From the NCBI GenBank assembly GCA_020350885.1, contig CP070727.1, positions 365,492-429,491 on the forward strand: a stretch of DNA of 64,000 nt, written 5' to 3'. The notes under the pieces are model-generated. The model did not search any database and was not told the DNA's origin. It saw nothing but the letters and a program-made list of their open reading frames with translations. A program made the position numbers and the translations under genes. Positions within the stretch are counted from its first letter, which is position 1, and every line of letters starts with the position of its first letter. The stretch is from a bacterium. GTDB lineage: Bacteria > Krumholzibacteriota > Krumholzibacteriia > Krumholzibacteriales > Krumholzibacteriaceae. This document shows positions 8,415 to 17,315 of the stretch, piece after piece.

Positions 8415-8633
8415 TCAACAGGAATCATCGATCTCGAGGACGATTGCACGGCGCCGATGGACAATTCGTCCGATCCTACCGCAACACTGTATAACAGCTG
8501 GATTGTCCGAGGCCCGAACAGGGCCTTTGCCGCGTATGACCTCTTCCCTGCACACAGTACATACGTACGATGCCCTCTGTAAATAGAAATTGTCCTTGTC
8601 CGTTACCGCCGGTGGATGTACCGTATACGCCAT
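8415..8633 (-). CDS. Small putative zinc-ribbon protein
   Basis: A 72-residue ORF that is not a recognised family. It has a CxxC pair (Cys25 and Cys28 in YVCTVCREE) and a CC pair (Cys50, Cys51 in IQCCGRIG), with a basic stretch HRRR after it; this spacing could bind one zinc ion. It ends 18 bp before the Hsp20 gene on the same strand, which favours a real gene co-expressed with the chaperone. Against it: I see no Shine-Dalgarno before the ATG at 8633, so the true start may be different, and the frame continues open upstream. Confidence 0.45.
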   Translation of the reverse strand: MAYTVHPPAVTDKDNFYLQRASYVCTVCREEVIRGKGPVRASDNPAVIQCCGRIGRIVHRRRAIVLEIDDSC

Positions 8634-8675
8634 GACAGATACATGGGGGCAATACACGGGAGGAGAGAGAACCGG

Positions 8676-9164
8676 ATGAAGTTGGCTGTCATGAGCGATA
8701 CGCACGACCATCTGGAGAACCTCGAACGGGCGTTGAAAAAGATCAACAGACAAAAACCCGATGCCCTCGTCCATTGCGGCGATCTCTGTTCACCATTCGT
8801 CGTGGACCGGCTCGCCGGGTTCAGGGGAGCCGTCCATGTGGTCTTCGGCAACAACGAGGGCGACCGGTTTACGATCGACCGTGCAGCCCGCAGGTTTGAA
8901 CACATAGCGATCCACGGTGAGTTCGGATTCATCGAAACCGGGGAAGGTGTGGCAGCCTTTACACACCGGCCGGAGTTCGCAGAGGGATTCGCAACGACCG
9001 GTAGATACAAGGCCGTCTTCTACGGGCATACCCACCGGCACAAAGCCGAGCGCATCGGTGACACCTGGCTCATCAATCCGGGGGAGCTGTTGGGATTCAT
9101 TGAGAGACCGCGTTACATCATATTCGACCTGGCGCAAGGTACCTTTCGGTCGATCGATATATAG
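8676..9164 (+). CDS. YfcE/MJ0936-type metallophosphoesterase
   Basis: A 162-residue calcineurin-like phosphodiesterase of the YfcE/MJ0936 family, cytosolic and dinuclear-metal dependent. All motifs are present: SDTHDH (Asp8, His10), CGDL (Asp36), FGNNEGD (Asn59/60), FTHRPEF and GHTHRHK. The family hydrolyses phosphodiesters such as bis-pNPP in vitro, but natural substrates are uncertain. The start at 8676 is chosen because GGAGGAGAGAG lies just upstream and the protein then starts at the first beta strand (MKLAVMSDTH). It is one of only four plus-strand genes here and is divergent from the small Cys-rich ORF/Hsp20 pair. Confidence 0.93.
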   Translation: MKLAVMSDTHDHLENLERALKKINRQKPDALVHCGDLCSPFVVDRLAGFRGAVHVVFGNNEGDRFTIDRAARRFEHIAIHGEFGFIETGEGVAAFTHRPEFAEGFATTGRYKAVFYGHTHRHKAERIGDTWLINPGELLGFIERPRYIIFDLAQGTFRSIDI

Positions 9165-9238
9165 GCCGAGCGGGCAGTGAAGCGGGTACGTCCCCCCGAG
9201 ATCCTTGCTATGCGATGTTCATCTCTGGATTCGATCCC

Positions 9239-10219
9239 CTACGCATCGCCGTCGGTACAATCGAACGAGAGCCGGGGCACCCTCTCCTCGAGAAATACGA
9301 GAGCCTCGGTAATATCCGGAATCCCCGCGCGTCCCCCGAGGCGACGGCACTTGAGCGCCGCTACGGCATTTGCGAAGACACACATCTCGTAGAGGTTCCA
9401 TCCCTGCAGTACCGCAAAGAGAAAGGCGCCGTGGAAGACATCCCCCGCCCCCGTCGTGTCCACGGCCTCGACGGTGAATCCCTCGGCTTCGATTGTATCG
9501 GTGCCGTCGAAGGCGACACACCCCGCCCTTCCCCGTGTCACAACCACCGCCTTCGGGCCGAACGAGTAGAGGCGCTCCAGGGCCTCCGATACGTCGATTC
9601 CCCCCGCGATCTGCGCGGCGAAGACCTCGCTTGCGACGATGTAATCACACAGGGGCAGGAGCTCTCGCACGCCGCTGCGCAGTGAGCCGGCATCTATCAG
9701 TACAGGGATTCCCTTTCCTCTGGCCGTACGGGCCGCGACGGCGGCGGCCTCCGGCTCCAGGTCGTCGATGAGAAGAGCGCGCGCCGATGTGATAAGGTGT
9801 GTATCGACCTCGTCGGCTCTGATTCCCGACACGCTTCCCCTCGTCCAGAGAATGGTCCGATCGGCCGTCGTTTCATCCACCATGATGAACGCGAATTGGG
9901 AGTCGGCGCCCGGTTCGACGAGTACACCGGCGGTATCGACACCTTCGGCCGCAAGTTCCTCGATCATCCGTTTCCCGAAACCGTCATCACCTACCTTGCC
10001 GATATAGGCGGAGGAGAGGCCGAGTCGGCGTACCGTCACCATCGCGGTTGCAGTCGGTCCGCCACCCTGTATCAGAAACCGCTTCAGTTCGAGCTTGCGA
10101 TCCCGCTCGGGTAAGTGCGGGACGATACCGAGGTAGTCGAGGGCGGTATACCCGAGTCCGACGACATCGAAGATGCCTTTTTTCTTTCCCTTACGCTGCA
10201 CCGTCCGTCCCGTTCGCAT
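9239..10219 (-). CDS. PfkB/ribokinase-family carbohydrate or nucleoside kinase
   Basis: A 326-residue cytosolic kinase of the PfkB superfamily. The N-terminal GG signature is in IQGGGPTATAMVTVRRLG, and the C-terminal signature DTTGAGDVFHGAF holds the catalytic Asp and anion hole. The substrate (sugar, sugar phosphate or nucleoside) cannot be read from the sequence. The proposed ATG at 10219 overlaps the end of the upstream cstA gene by 29 bp; only a weak AGG precedes it, which suggests translational coupling to cstA. The pairing suggests a catabolic or salvage role under carbon limitation, but this is inference. Confidence 0.88.
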   Translation of the reverse strand: MRTGRTVQRKGKKKGIFDVVGLGYTALDYLGIVPHLPERDRKLELKRFLIQGGGPTATAMVTVRRLGLSSAYIGKVGDDGFGKRMIEELAAEGVDTAGVLVEPGADSQFAFIMVDETTADRTILWTRGSVSGIRADEVDTHLITSARALLIDDLEPEAAAVAARTARGKGIPVLIDAGSLRSGVRELLPLCDYIVASEVFAAQIAGGIDVSEALERLYSFGPKAVVVTRGRAGCVAFDGTDTIEAEGFTVEAVDTTGAGDVFHGAFLFAVLQGWNLYEMCVFANAVAALKCRRLGGRAGIPDITEALVFLEERVPRLSFDCTDGDA

Positions 10220-11852
10220 GGCGCCTGAATGCAATGATCGACTCGACCACAAGCCAGGCGACGAGTATCAGGATAATGGCGCCGATAACCAGCAGCGTCC
10301 AATGGCGGGAGTTGAAATTGGCGCGAAGCTTGAGGATCATGGCCGTGACCGTGATGATCATCATGATGATCATTGGTATCAGGGTGTACCGGATCGGTTT
10401 CCCCATTCGGTAAAGAAAGAGGGAAACGGCAAGCAGTCCGAGGGCGGCCAAAATCTGGTTTGTCGTGCCGAAGAGCTCCCAGAGCGTGAGTCCGACCGGT
10501 TTGCCCTTCACGGTCATGAGGCCGAAGTAGGAGATGCCGAGGATAGCGACGAATGCGGCGAGAAAGCGGTTCGTGAGCGGCTTGATCCGGAGGCTTTCTC
10601 CGATCTCCTCGAGGTTGTACCGGAGCAGACGCGTACCTGAGTCGAGTGTTGTCATCGCAAAACCAACCGCCATCACGACGATAAAACTCTTTGCCAATCC
10701 CAGAGGAATTCCGATCTTGGAGATGAAGTTACCGGCGCCCTGCACGAACGCCTCCATCTTCGCCCCCAGCCCCGATGCGGCCTGCCATGATTCGTAGTGT
10801 CCGTACCACTCGGTGCGTGTGACGCCGGAGGTGCACGCCAGGACCACCACCATCGCAAGTGCCCCTTCAGCGAGCATCGCACCGTACCCGATCGATCGGG
10901 CATCGGGCTCGACGGCGAGCTGCTTCGATGTCGTCCCTGTGGCCACCAGATTGTGGAAACCGGAGATCGCCCCACAGGCGACCGTGATGAAGAGAAACGG
11001 GAAAAGGGACGGGGCGCCCGAAGGCGCATGGTTCACCGGTGGCGCGGAAATCGACGGATGGAAGACGAAGAGGCCGGCATACATCAGAACCATGCCGATC
11101 ACGAGTTGGTAGGCATTGAGATAATCCCGGGGCTGCAGCAGCAGCCAGACGGGAAGAACAGAGGCGATATAGGCGTACGTGATCAGGATATAGACCCAAT
11201 GGGATTGGCCTACACCGGTTATCGGGACCCTGATACCGAGCCAGATCGTAAAGAACATGATCACAAGCGCAACGATCGTGACCGGCGCGATCCTCGCACC
11301 ATGCCGGTAGACGAGAACACCGACGACCACGGCCAGAAACACCAGGGTAAAGACCGGCAATACCGATTCCGGATGGAAGGCATCGGTGAAGAGCGTGGCG
11401 ATGATCCGTACAAAGGTTCCCATGACGAGAGAGAGCGTGAAGAAGATCAGGATGAGAAAGAGGAGCCGCGCCCGCGGACCGACGAGCGTGCGGGTCACAT
11501 CGCCGATCGAGCGTCCCCTGTTTCTAAGCGAGATGAATATCGTGGACATATCATGCACGCACCCGAGAAAGATCGATCCCAGAAGGATCCAGAGGACCGC
11601 AGGGAGCCAGCCCCAGATCACGGCGATGGCGGGGCCGAGAATCGGCCCCAGTCCCGCGATGGAGGCGAAATGGTGACCGAAGAGGATGATCCTGTTGGTC
11701 GGCACGAAATCCACACCGTCCTCGAACTCATGGGCGGGAGTTCTACGAACGGGGTCGAGTGTAAGTACCCTGGTTCCTATGAACCGCGCATAGTACCGGT
11801 ACGCGAAGAAATAGACAATCAGGGTCAGGACGGCTATGAGAAGTGCATTCAT
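10191..11852 (-). CDS. cstA: CstA-family carbon starvation / peptide transporter
   Basis: A 553-residue inner-membrane protein with about 14-16 hydrophobic segments. The CstA signature follows the first helices: HHFASIAGLGPILGPAIAV and, after W-G-W-L-P-A, GCVHD. CstA and its relatives take up peptides or pyruvate when carbon is short. It is shorter than E. coli CstA (about 700 residues) and matches the compact bacterial form. The start at 11852 is set by GGAGAGGAG 9 nt upstream and by MNALLIAVLTLIVYFFAY, a normal CstA N-terminus; the longer frame adds 69 residues with no similarity. Its 3' end overlaps the PfkB kinase gene. Confidence 0.93.
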   Translation of the reverse strand: MNALLIAVLTLIVYFFAYRYYARFIGTRVLTLDPVRRTPAHEFEDGVDFVPTNRIILFGHHFASIAGLGPILGPAIAVIWGWLPAVLWILLGSIFLGCVHDMSTIFISLRNRGRSIGDVTRTLVGPRARLLFLILIFFTLSLVMGTFVRIIATLFTDAFHPESVLPVFTLVFLAVVVGVLVYRHGARIAPVTIVALVIMFFTIWLGIRVPITGVGQSHWVYILITYAYIASVLPVWLLLQPRDYLNAYQLVIGMVLMYAGLFVFHPSISAPPVNHAPSGAPSLFPFLFITVACGAISGFHNLVATGTTSKQLAVEPDARSIGYGAMLAEGALAMVVVLACTSGVTRTEWYGHYESWQAASGLGAKMEAFVQGAGNFISKIGIPLGLAKSFIVVMAVGFAMTTLDSGTRLLRYNLEEIGESLRIKPLTNRFLAAFVAILGISYFGLMTVKGKPVGLTLWELFGTTNQILAALGLLAVSLFLYRMGKPIRYTLIPMIIMMIITVTAMILKLRANFNSRHWTLLVIGAIILILVAWLVVESIIAFRRHANGTDGAA

Positions 11853-12048
11853 TGGATCCGGCTCCTCTCCGGAGGTGGAGTTAGAGCACATAGTACACGA
11901 ATCAATAACCTCCATCAACGGTAAAGGGATACAGTCCTGGATGCGTTCCTGCGGACTCGGCCGCATGCAACGGACCGTCTCGAACTCAGGCCTTGCGGAC
12001 CGGAGGGGCTGTGATGTAAGGTTCATGAGGCTGAGCTGGAGTGGAGTC

Positions 12049-12555
12049 ATGGAGAGCACGAAACGGTACTGTCCGTACTGCGGCGCATCCCTCGGGACGA
12101 AGGTGGAAGAGGGACGCCAGCGGCTCTATTGCAACGATGAAGAACGGTTCGTGTACGAGAACCCGATACCCGCATCCACCGGGCTGCTCCTCGACGAACA
12201 GGGCAGGATCCTCCTCGTGCTTCGGAACCGGGAGCCCGGTCTCAATAAATGGGCCCTGCCGGGCGGCTTCGTCGAGAACGGGGAAAGCCCGGTTGATGCA
12301 GCCAGACGCGAGCTCGAGGAGGAGGCGGGTGTCAAGGTGTCAGAACCTTCACTGATCGATATCATCTACCAGGAAAGTGAGTTCTACAAGACCTCACTAC
12401 TCATCATCGGCTACCACTTCACCCGCTTCGAGGGAGAGATTCGTGCCGGTGACGATGCAGAGGAAGTCCAGTTCTTCGATCGCCGGCGGTTGCCGGATCT
12501 CGCATTCGACAGCCACCGGACACTCATCGATACATACTTTGAAAAAACTGAATAA
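12049..12555 (+). CDS. NUDIX hydrolase with N-terminal zinc ribbon
   Basis: A 168-residue pyrophosphohydrolase. Residues 8-28 form a zinc-ribbon-like stretch (CPYC at 8-11, single Cys28; the fourth ligand is not a Cys). The NUDIX box G-x5-E-x7-R-E-x2-E-E-x-G spans residues 73-95 (GGFVENGESP, then ARRELEEEAGV). The ribbon plus NUDIX order resembles NADH pyrophosphatase and ADP-ribose pyrophosphatase relatives, but the NADH-specific SQPWPFP motif is absent, so the substrate stays open. The start at 12049 follows GGAGTGGAG; upstream sequence in frame overlaps the cstA start region and lacks coding character. It is convergent with the thiouridylase-like gene and divergent from cstA. Confidence 0.9.
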   Translation: MESTKRYCPYCGASLGTKVEEGRQRLYCNDEERFVYENPIPASTGLLLDEQGRILLVLRNREPGLNKWALPGGFVENGESPVDAARRELEEEAGVKVSEPSLIDIIYQESEFYKTSLLIIGYHFTRFEGEIRAGDDAEEVQFFDRRRLPDLAFDSHRTLIDTYFEKTE

Positions 12556-12569
12556 CGATTGAATCTCAC

Positions 12570-12609
12570 GGTACCGGATATCCACGGACACCGGATCAGA
12601 TCCGGTACC
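12570..12609. repeat. 10-bp inverted repeat between convergent NUDIX and PP-loop genes
   Basis: GGTACCGGAT at 12570-12579 and ATCCGGTACC at 12600-12609 are perfect complements with a 20-nt loop. The second arm overlaps the last codons of the minus-strand gene. Its place between two convergent genes fits a bidirectional terminator, although no U-tract follows on either side. Confidence 0.5.
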
Positions 12610-13633
12610 GGCCGATCTCGTCGTCCCCCGCAGGTATGACGGTGAGGATCTCTTCGGTTCCGTCCTTTCGGACGACGACCCTGACCTGCGGCTGCCGTTT
12701 CGCATCACTGTAGCGGGCGGTAATAGATGCCGCCAGGACTATATCTTCGCCGGAGGGATCACCCTGAATCAGCGTCGTGGGACCAGGATAATCGATTGTG
12801 GTGGCGAGCGGGGAATCGCTCCAGTAGCGCTCGAGATACATATTCTCTCCCTTGTCCCTTCCGACGACGATCTTCACGTTCCGGTTGATCCTGAGATGCC
12901 TTCCGATCGAGAGCAGCACCGTCTCCTCCCGGGTCACCGACGGGGGCTCCCGGGAACCGACAAGATCCCGGAACCTGCGTGCGTAGTTGTCGTCCGTCAG
13001 TGTGCATCCCCCCGCCGGCTGGGCGTAGTCCGTAATACCAAGCCCGGCGGCAAGCTCGATCTGTCTTCGCCTCGAGCGCCCCTGTATATCGAGAAGCTCC
13101 TCGCGCCGCACCCACCCCTCCCGCTCCGGCAGGGAAGGCTTCAAGAGTTTGGCACACAGGGGACGAACGAGTAAGTCCTTGAGCCCGCTCCTGCGTTCGA
13201 CCAGCTCCATCGCCTGACGGTGCTGGGACATCGGCCGCTGCCCGAGCACCTCACCGGTAAAGATAAAGTGCGCCCCTTCACGCTCCATTCGAACCTTGGC
13301 CTTCTTCAGCATGAAGATCCTGCAATCGATGCACGGATTCACATTGGCGCCGTACCCGTGGCGAGGTGCGAGCAGAAGCCCGAGGTATTCCTCGGAGACA
13401 TCAATAACCTCTACCGGGATGCCGAGGATTTCCGAGAGTTCCTGTGCCGTTTGTGCCTGCCGCTCTCTTTCCTCATCGCGGGCCAGAGCGAGACGCTGCA
13501 GCATGCCCGAACTGAAACCGTTCAGGAAATGAATACCGAGCATCTCGATACCCTGCCGTTTGAGCACAGCCACGGCAAGGGTGCTGTCGAGCCCCCCGGA
13601 AACCAGACCGATTGCCTTGATCCGTCCTTCCAT
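12596..13633 (-). CDS. PP-loop tRNA thiouridylase-like protein (ThiI/MnmA-related) with C-terminal NFACT-R-like domain
   Basis: A 345-residue cytosolic protein. The PP-loop for ATP adenylation is VSGGLDST (residues 11-18). Two conserved Cys motifs follow, NPCIDCRIF and AGGCTLTDD, together with GEVLGQRPMSQHRQA; these mark the MnmA/ThiI-like group often annotated as thiouridylase. The last 110 residues (from about VGRDKGENMYLER) resemble the NFACT-R/DUF814 RNA-binding fold. The likely job is sulfur insertion into a tRNA uridine; the exact position is not known. The start at 13633 puts the PP-loop close to the N-terminus; a longer frame from 13717 also has a possible ribosome site. It lies 135 bp past the ABC permease operon. 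Confidence 0.78.
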   Translation of the reverse strand: MEGRIKAIGLVSGGLDSTLAVAVLKRQGIEMLGIHFLNGFSSGMLQRLALARDEERERQAQTAQELSEILGIPVEVIDVSEEYLGLLLAPRHGYGANVNPCIDCRIFMLKKAKVRMEREGAHFIFTGEVLGQRPMSQHRQAMELVERRSGLKDLLVRPLCAKLLKPSLPEREGWVRREELLDIQGRSRRRQIELAAGLGITDYAQPAGGCTLTDDNYARRFRDLVGSREPPSVTREETVLLSIGRHLRINRNVKIVVGRDKGENMYLERYWSDSPLATTIDYPGPTTLIQGDPSGEDIVLAASITARYSDAKRQPQVRVVVRKDGTEEILTVIPAGDDEIGRYRI

Positions 13634-13768
13634 GACCGTTTGACCCTGTACCGTAATTACGTCTCTCGAACGGGGACCGGATACCGGGACAAAGGGTACA
13701 CGCAGATCGGTCTTCATGCAAGTGGTTACCCTTCGACGCTGTAAGTGAAGATGTCGGTACGAAAGTGA

Positions 13769-14695
13769 TTATACCGTTTCATGCCCTCTGTGTCCGAGCG
13801 CATAACGCAGCCCCTCGCTCACATAGTGTATACAGAGGCATGTGATGCATATCATGAATCCCGGTGCAAACGCCGCCAGGGGGGTCTTCCGGAGAAAGAT
13901 CTGTGCGTTTTGCAGCATGTTTCCCCAGGTGGGAAGTGGCGGTTGGACACCGTATCCGAGAAAGCTCAGTGCACTCTCGATGAGCATCGCCTGTGCGAAT
14001 CCGACCGTGGCCGCCACGATCACCGGTGAGAGGGCGTGCGGGAGCATGTGTTTGAAGATGAGTGATACGGCGTTGACACCCATCGATCGTGCGGCCTCGA
14101 CAAACTCTTCTCCCTTGAGCGAGAGGAACTCTGCCCTCACCAGCCTCGCCGTTTCCATCCATGAGGTCGCACCGATGATGAGGGGGATTGTCCAGAGCCG
14201 TCCGCCGCTGAACGAGGCGGCAAGAAGGAGAACGAGAAAGACAGGTATCGAAAGAAAGAGATCTACGGCTCCGGAGACGAGATGATCGGCGAAACCGCCG
14301 ATATACCCCGCAAGGGTGCCGAGCGTGAGGCCGATCACGGTGGCGATGGCAACCGAAACGAAGGCGACGAGAAGTGTGAACCGGCCACCGAAGATGAGCC
14401 TCGTCAAAAGATCCCTGCCGAGCTCGTCGGTTCCGAGAATGTGCTGGGGCGACGGCCCCGTAAGGATGTGATCGAGATCGATCGTATCCCTTCCGTATGG
14501 GGTCACGAGCGGTGCCAGGAGCGAGACAGCAACGATGAGGAAAATTAGCACGAGTGCAAAGAAGACCGGTTTCGGTACAGTACATCGGGAGAAGAAGTCG
14601 ATCCTGCGTCTTTGCATCGACGGCAGGGATGGATCGATCCCCCATATACGTCCCTGTAATCCTGCCTCGGCCATTCCGGTTTGCCTCCGTTTCAT
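13769..14695 (-). CDS. Oligopeptide/dipeptide ABC permease, DppC/OppC type
   Basis: A 308-residue inner-membrane permease with about six membrane segments, the first at roughly 41-63. Family marks: HILGTDELGRDLLTRLIFGGR after the first periplasmic loop and the EAA loop EEFVEAARSMGVNAVSLIFKHMLPH that contacts the ATPase. The C-terminal SFLGYGVQPPLPTWGNML is typical of OppC/DppC. It follows the DppB-type permease with 1 bp between stop and start. No ATPase gene (DppD/DppF) is found in this operon or elsewhere in the window. Confidence 0.93.
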   Translation of the reverse strand: MKRRQTGMAEAGLQGRIWGIDPSLPSMQRRRIDFFSRCTVPKPVFFALVLIFLIVAVSLLAPLVTPYGRDTIDLDHILTGPSPQHILGTDELGRDLLTRLIFGGRFTLLVAFVSVAIATVIGLTLGTLAGYIGGFADHLVSGAVDLFLSIPVFLVLLLAASFSGGRLWTIPLIIGATSWMETARLVRAEFLSLKGEEFVEAARSMGVNAVSLIFKHMLPHALSPVIVAATVGFAQAMLIESALSFLGYGVQPPLPTWGNMLQNAQIFLRKTPLAAFAPGFMICITCLCIHYVSEGLRYALGHRGHETV

Positions 14696-14696
14696 C

Positions 14697-15710
14697 TTAC
14701 ACGGGAGCTCCCGCCGCAGTCTTCCGTGTGCACACCCCCGCCCCCCGCTCGAACCGATGGGGTGAAATTCGGGGATCGATCACCATGCTCAGGACATCCC
14801 CGATCGTATTGAAGAGGACGATCAGCAGTGAGGCTATCACCACGACTCCGAGTATCCGCGTGTAATCGTGACGCTGCAGCCCTTCGTAGAACATTCTCCC
14901 CATCCCCGGCCACGAAAAGACCGTCTCGGTTATGACCGCACCGGTAAATATGGTTGGAACCTGCATGACGACGACTGTAAGAACGGGAAGCACGGCATTT
15001 CTCAATGCATGTTTGAACACCACAATCCCCTCGCCGAGCCCCTTGGCCCGGGCCGTCCTGATGAAATCGCCCCGGAACGCTTCGAGGAGACCCACCCGCA
15101 TATAGCGGCTCCAAACGGAGAGATACGCCAGGGAAAGTATTGCCGCCGGAAGAACGAGGTGTCTCAGGTGGCCGATTACGTCCTTCCCCGCCCCGAGCTC
15201 ACTTCTGCCGCCTGCGGGAAGCAGGCCGAGCTTCAGGGAAAAGACCGTGATCGCCATCAATCCGAGCCAGAAGACCGGTACGGACATCCCCACGGTGGAA
15301 ATGATGGAGAAGACATCGTCAATCAGTGTTCCCCGCTTGAGTGCGGCCACGGTTCCGATCATCACGCCCAGGAGGACGGCGATGGCAAAGGCGGCCCCCA
15401 TGAGTTCGAGCGTGGCGGGAAGCCGCTGTAGGATCATCTCGGAGACCGGCCTCCCGGTTACATAACTCTTCCCGAAATCGAATCGGAGGAAGACCTGGCG
15501 GAACCAGTACAGATATTGCAGTGGCAACGGCTTGTCCAACCCGAAGTTCTCCCTGATCCTGGCGAGATCCGTCTCCGTGACCTTCGGGTTTCCCGAGATG
15601 ACGCCGACGGGGCCGCCGGGGGCTAGATGGAGACATGCAAAGGCGGCCACCGAAATGAGAATCACGGTGGGAACCGCTCGTGCGAACCGCCTCACAAGAA
15701 AAGCCGTCAT
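14697..15710 (-). CDS. Oligopeptide/dipeptide ABC permease, DppB/OppB type
   Basis: A 337-residue inner-membrane permease with a first membrane segment at about 9-30 and five more. Marks are HLAPGGPVG, GLDKPLPLQYLYW and GKSYVTGRPVSEMI in the large periplasmic region, the EAA loop FIRTARAKGLGEGIVVFKHALRNA, and TETVFSWPGMGRM near the end. Partner permease, binding protein and a beta-CASP protein lie in the same operon. The last 25 residues (after ISPHRFERG) are an unusual Cys/Lys-containing tail. No clear Shine-Dalgarno precedes the ATG, so coupling to the upstream gene 21 bp away is likely. Confidence 0.92.
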   Translation of the reverse strand: MTAFLVRRFARAVPTVILISVAAFACLHLAPGGPVGVISGNPKVTETDLARIRENFGLDKPLPLQYLYWFRQVFLRFDFGKSYVTGRPVSEMILQRLPATLELMGAAFAIAVLLGVMIGTVAALKRGTLIDDVFSIISTVGMSVPVFWLGLMAITVFSLKLGLLPAGGRSELGAGKDVIGHLRHLVLPAAILSLAYLSVWSRYMRVGLLEAFRGDFIRTARAKGLGEGIVVFKHALRNAVLPVLTVVVMQVPTIFTGAVITETVFSWPGMGRMFYEGLQRHDYTRILGVVVIASLLIVLFNTIGDVLSMVIDPRISPHRFERGAGVCTRKTAAGAPV

Positions 15711-15731
15711 CGCTTCGTTACCGCCCGTCGT

Positions 15732-17315
15732 TTAGCTGATCCATGCCTGCATGGATATCTCATCACATAAGGCGTACGGGATCGGGGCGCATCCATACAC
15801 CGTACCGTGGTGCACCGCTGCACCTGCCGCCTGATGCGGAACGAGAATAACACGTTCTCCCCGCTTCGGAATCACGACTTCGAGACCGTACTCCAGCCGG
15901 ATCGCCTCGGCGAGGGCACGGGCCTGCTCGAGCTCTCCGTGGACGAGAAAGACCTTCTCGGCTCCCTGTATACCCCCGAGCCACTCGAGCAACCCCAGCT
16001 GATCTGCATGTCCCGAAAAGGAATCGATCCGCCGCACTTCGAGCACCGGAGATATCCATTCCCGTTTGAATCTCTTTCCATCCCGGTGCCGTACCATCAC
16101 GGAGCTCTCACCCGCCGCCAGCCGTGCCCCGAGGGACAACGGTGCAAGCCAGCCAACGAAACAGACCAGATTCCGCGGGTCCCCGTAGAGCCGCATGAGA
16201 TGCCTCGGCGAGCTGGCATGTTCGAGATCTCCGCTCGAGGAGACGAATACGACCGGCTCGTGCCTGCGCGCATGTACCTTGAGCGATGTCTTGCTCCTGA
16301 CCTCGCGCAGGCCTCCCGAGTCAAGGATGCTCTCCCCGTAGAACTCCCTCGCCCAGCGAGAGAGCTCATGGGGGAAACGCCGGTAGACACGGCTGATGCT
16401 GCGGGCGCTGGGGCTGTCGACATAGACCTCCGTACCGGATGGGATGATTCCCCGTTTCCTATAGAGATCGATCGTCGCGCACACCTCCTGCGTCCTTCCG
16501 AGCGCAAACGCCGGTATCAGGACATCACCCCCCCGTTCGAGGGCGGCACCGACAGCCTCGGCGAAGCAGCGGTGCCTCTCGCCTGCACCTTCACCCGTGA
16601 CCGTGCGAATCGTGCCGCCGTATGTCGATTCCATGACAACGTACTCACCCCGTTCCGGTGTGTCGAGCGGCGGCAGCAGGAGCGAGCTCCCGGAACCGAG
16701 ATCCCCCGAGATCACAATGTTCACCGGACCGTCCGGTGTGGCGATGGCACATTCGACGAATACGGCCCCGAGGAGGTGTCCCGCGTGTTTCAGGGTAAAC
16801 GAGATCCCCTGAACGGTTACCGTGGAATCGAATGGTACGGGAGTGCATCCGGCGACCGCTCTGTCGAAGGCCGCACGGGACACCTTCTCACGGGAAAGTC
16901 CCCGCTGCATACCGAGCATTATGGGTACGAGCTCGGCCGTCGGGGCGGTGCAGTAGATCTCACCATGGAAACCACCGGCGTAAAGCTCCGGGATGAGTCC
17001 GCAGTGATCCAGGTGGGCGTGGGTGAGAACGACGAAGGAGATCGACTCGGGCTCCGGCGGAAGCACCCTCCGCCCCTGTGAGCCGAACACACCGCAATCC
17101 ACGACGAACCTCGTTTCACCGGTTTCGACCAGGAGAGACGATCCGCCGACCTCCCGGGCCGCCCCGCAAAACGTAAGGGCGACTTCCCCGGACTCCCGGC
17201 CCATCTGCCGCTCCGCGAGCCACACGGCGAGAACAGCGAAAACGATAACGGGTATCGTCCATCCGAGACGGCGCACGATACGCTCACGGAACTTCTTTGC
17301 GCTCTCATTCTTCAT
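15732..17315 (-). CDS. Membrane-anchored beta-CASP metallo-beta-lactamase (RNA nuclease-like)
   Basis: A 527-residue protein of the CPSF73/YsH1-like beta-CASP class, which normally cleaves RNA. Metal motif: LTHAHLDHCG gives His99, His101, Asp103 and His104; further motifs are KHAGHLLGA, ISGDLG, the beta-CASP-type ALGRTQE and SFSGHADQLGLLEWL, and FLVHGE. Unlike cytosolic relatives it starts with a basic stretch and one membrane helix at about 19-35 (WTIPVIVFAVLAVWLAE), so the catalytic part is probably on one face of the inner membrane; topology by the positive-inside rule would put the enzyme outside. The start at 17315 overlaps the stop of the binding-protein gene by 11 bp. No KH domain is seen. 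Its place between binding protein and permeases is odd. Confidence 0.88.
   Translation of the reverse strand: MKNESAKKFRERIVRRLGWTIPVIVFAVLAVWLAERQMGRESGEVALTFCGAAREVGGSSLLVETGETRFVVDCGVFGSQGRRVLPPEPESISFVVLTHAHLDHCGLIPELYAGGFHGEIYCTAPTAELVPIMLGMQRGLSREKVSRAAFDRAVAGCTPVPFDSTVTVQGISFTLKHAGHLLGAVFVECAIATPDGPVNIVISGDLGSGSSLLLPPLDTPERGEYVVMESTYGGTIRTVTGEGAGERHRCFAEAVGAALERGGDVLIPAFALGRTQEVCATIDLYRKRGIIPSGTEVYVDSPSARSISRVYRRFPHELSRWAREFYGESILDSGGLREVRSKTSLKVHARRHEPVVFVSSSGDLEHASSPRHLMRLYGDPRNLVCFVGWLAPLSLGARLAAGESSVMVRHRDGKRFKREWISPVLEVRRIDSFSGHADQLGLLEWLGGIQGAEKVFLVHGELEQARALAEAIRLEYGLEVVIPKRGERVILVPHQAAGAAVHHGTVYGCAPIPYALCDEISMQAWIS

Noticed and set aside
13779..14645. A 288-codon minus-strand frame overlapping the DppC-type permease
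   Set aside because: It is the same strand in another frame. The permease frame has membrane helices and the EAA loop, while this one is Arg/His/Cys-rich noise.
15807..17081. A 424-codon plus-strand open frame
   Set aside because: It is antisense to the beta-CASP gene, and its composition is Arg/Asp/His-rich without any domain.
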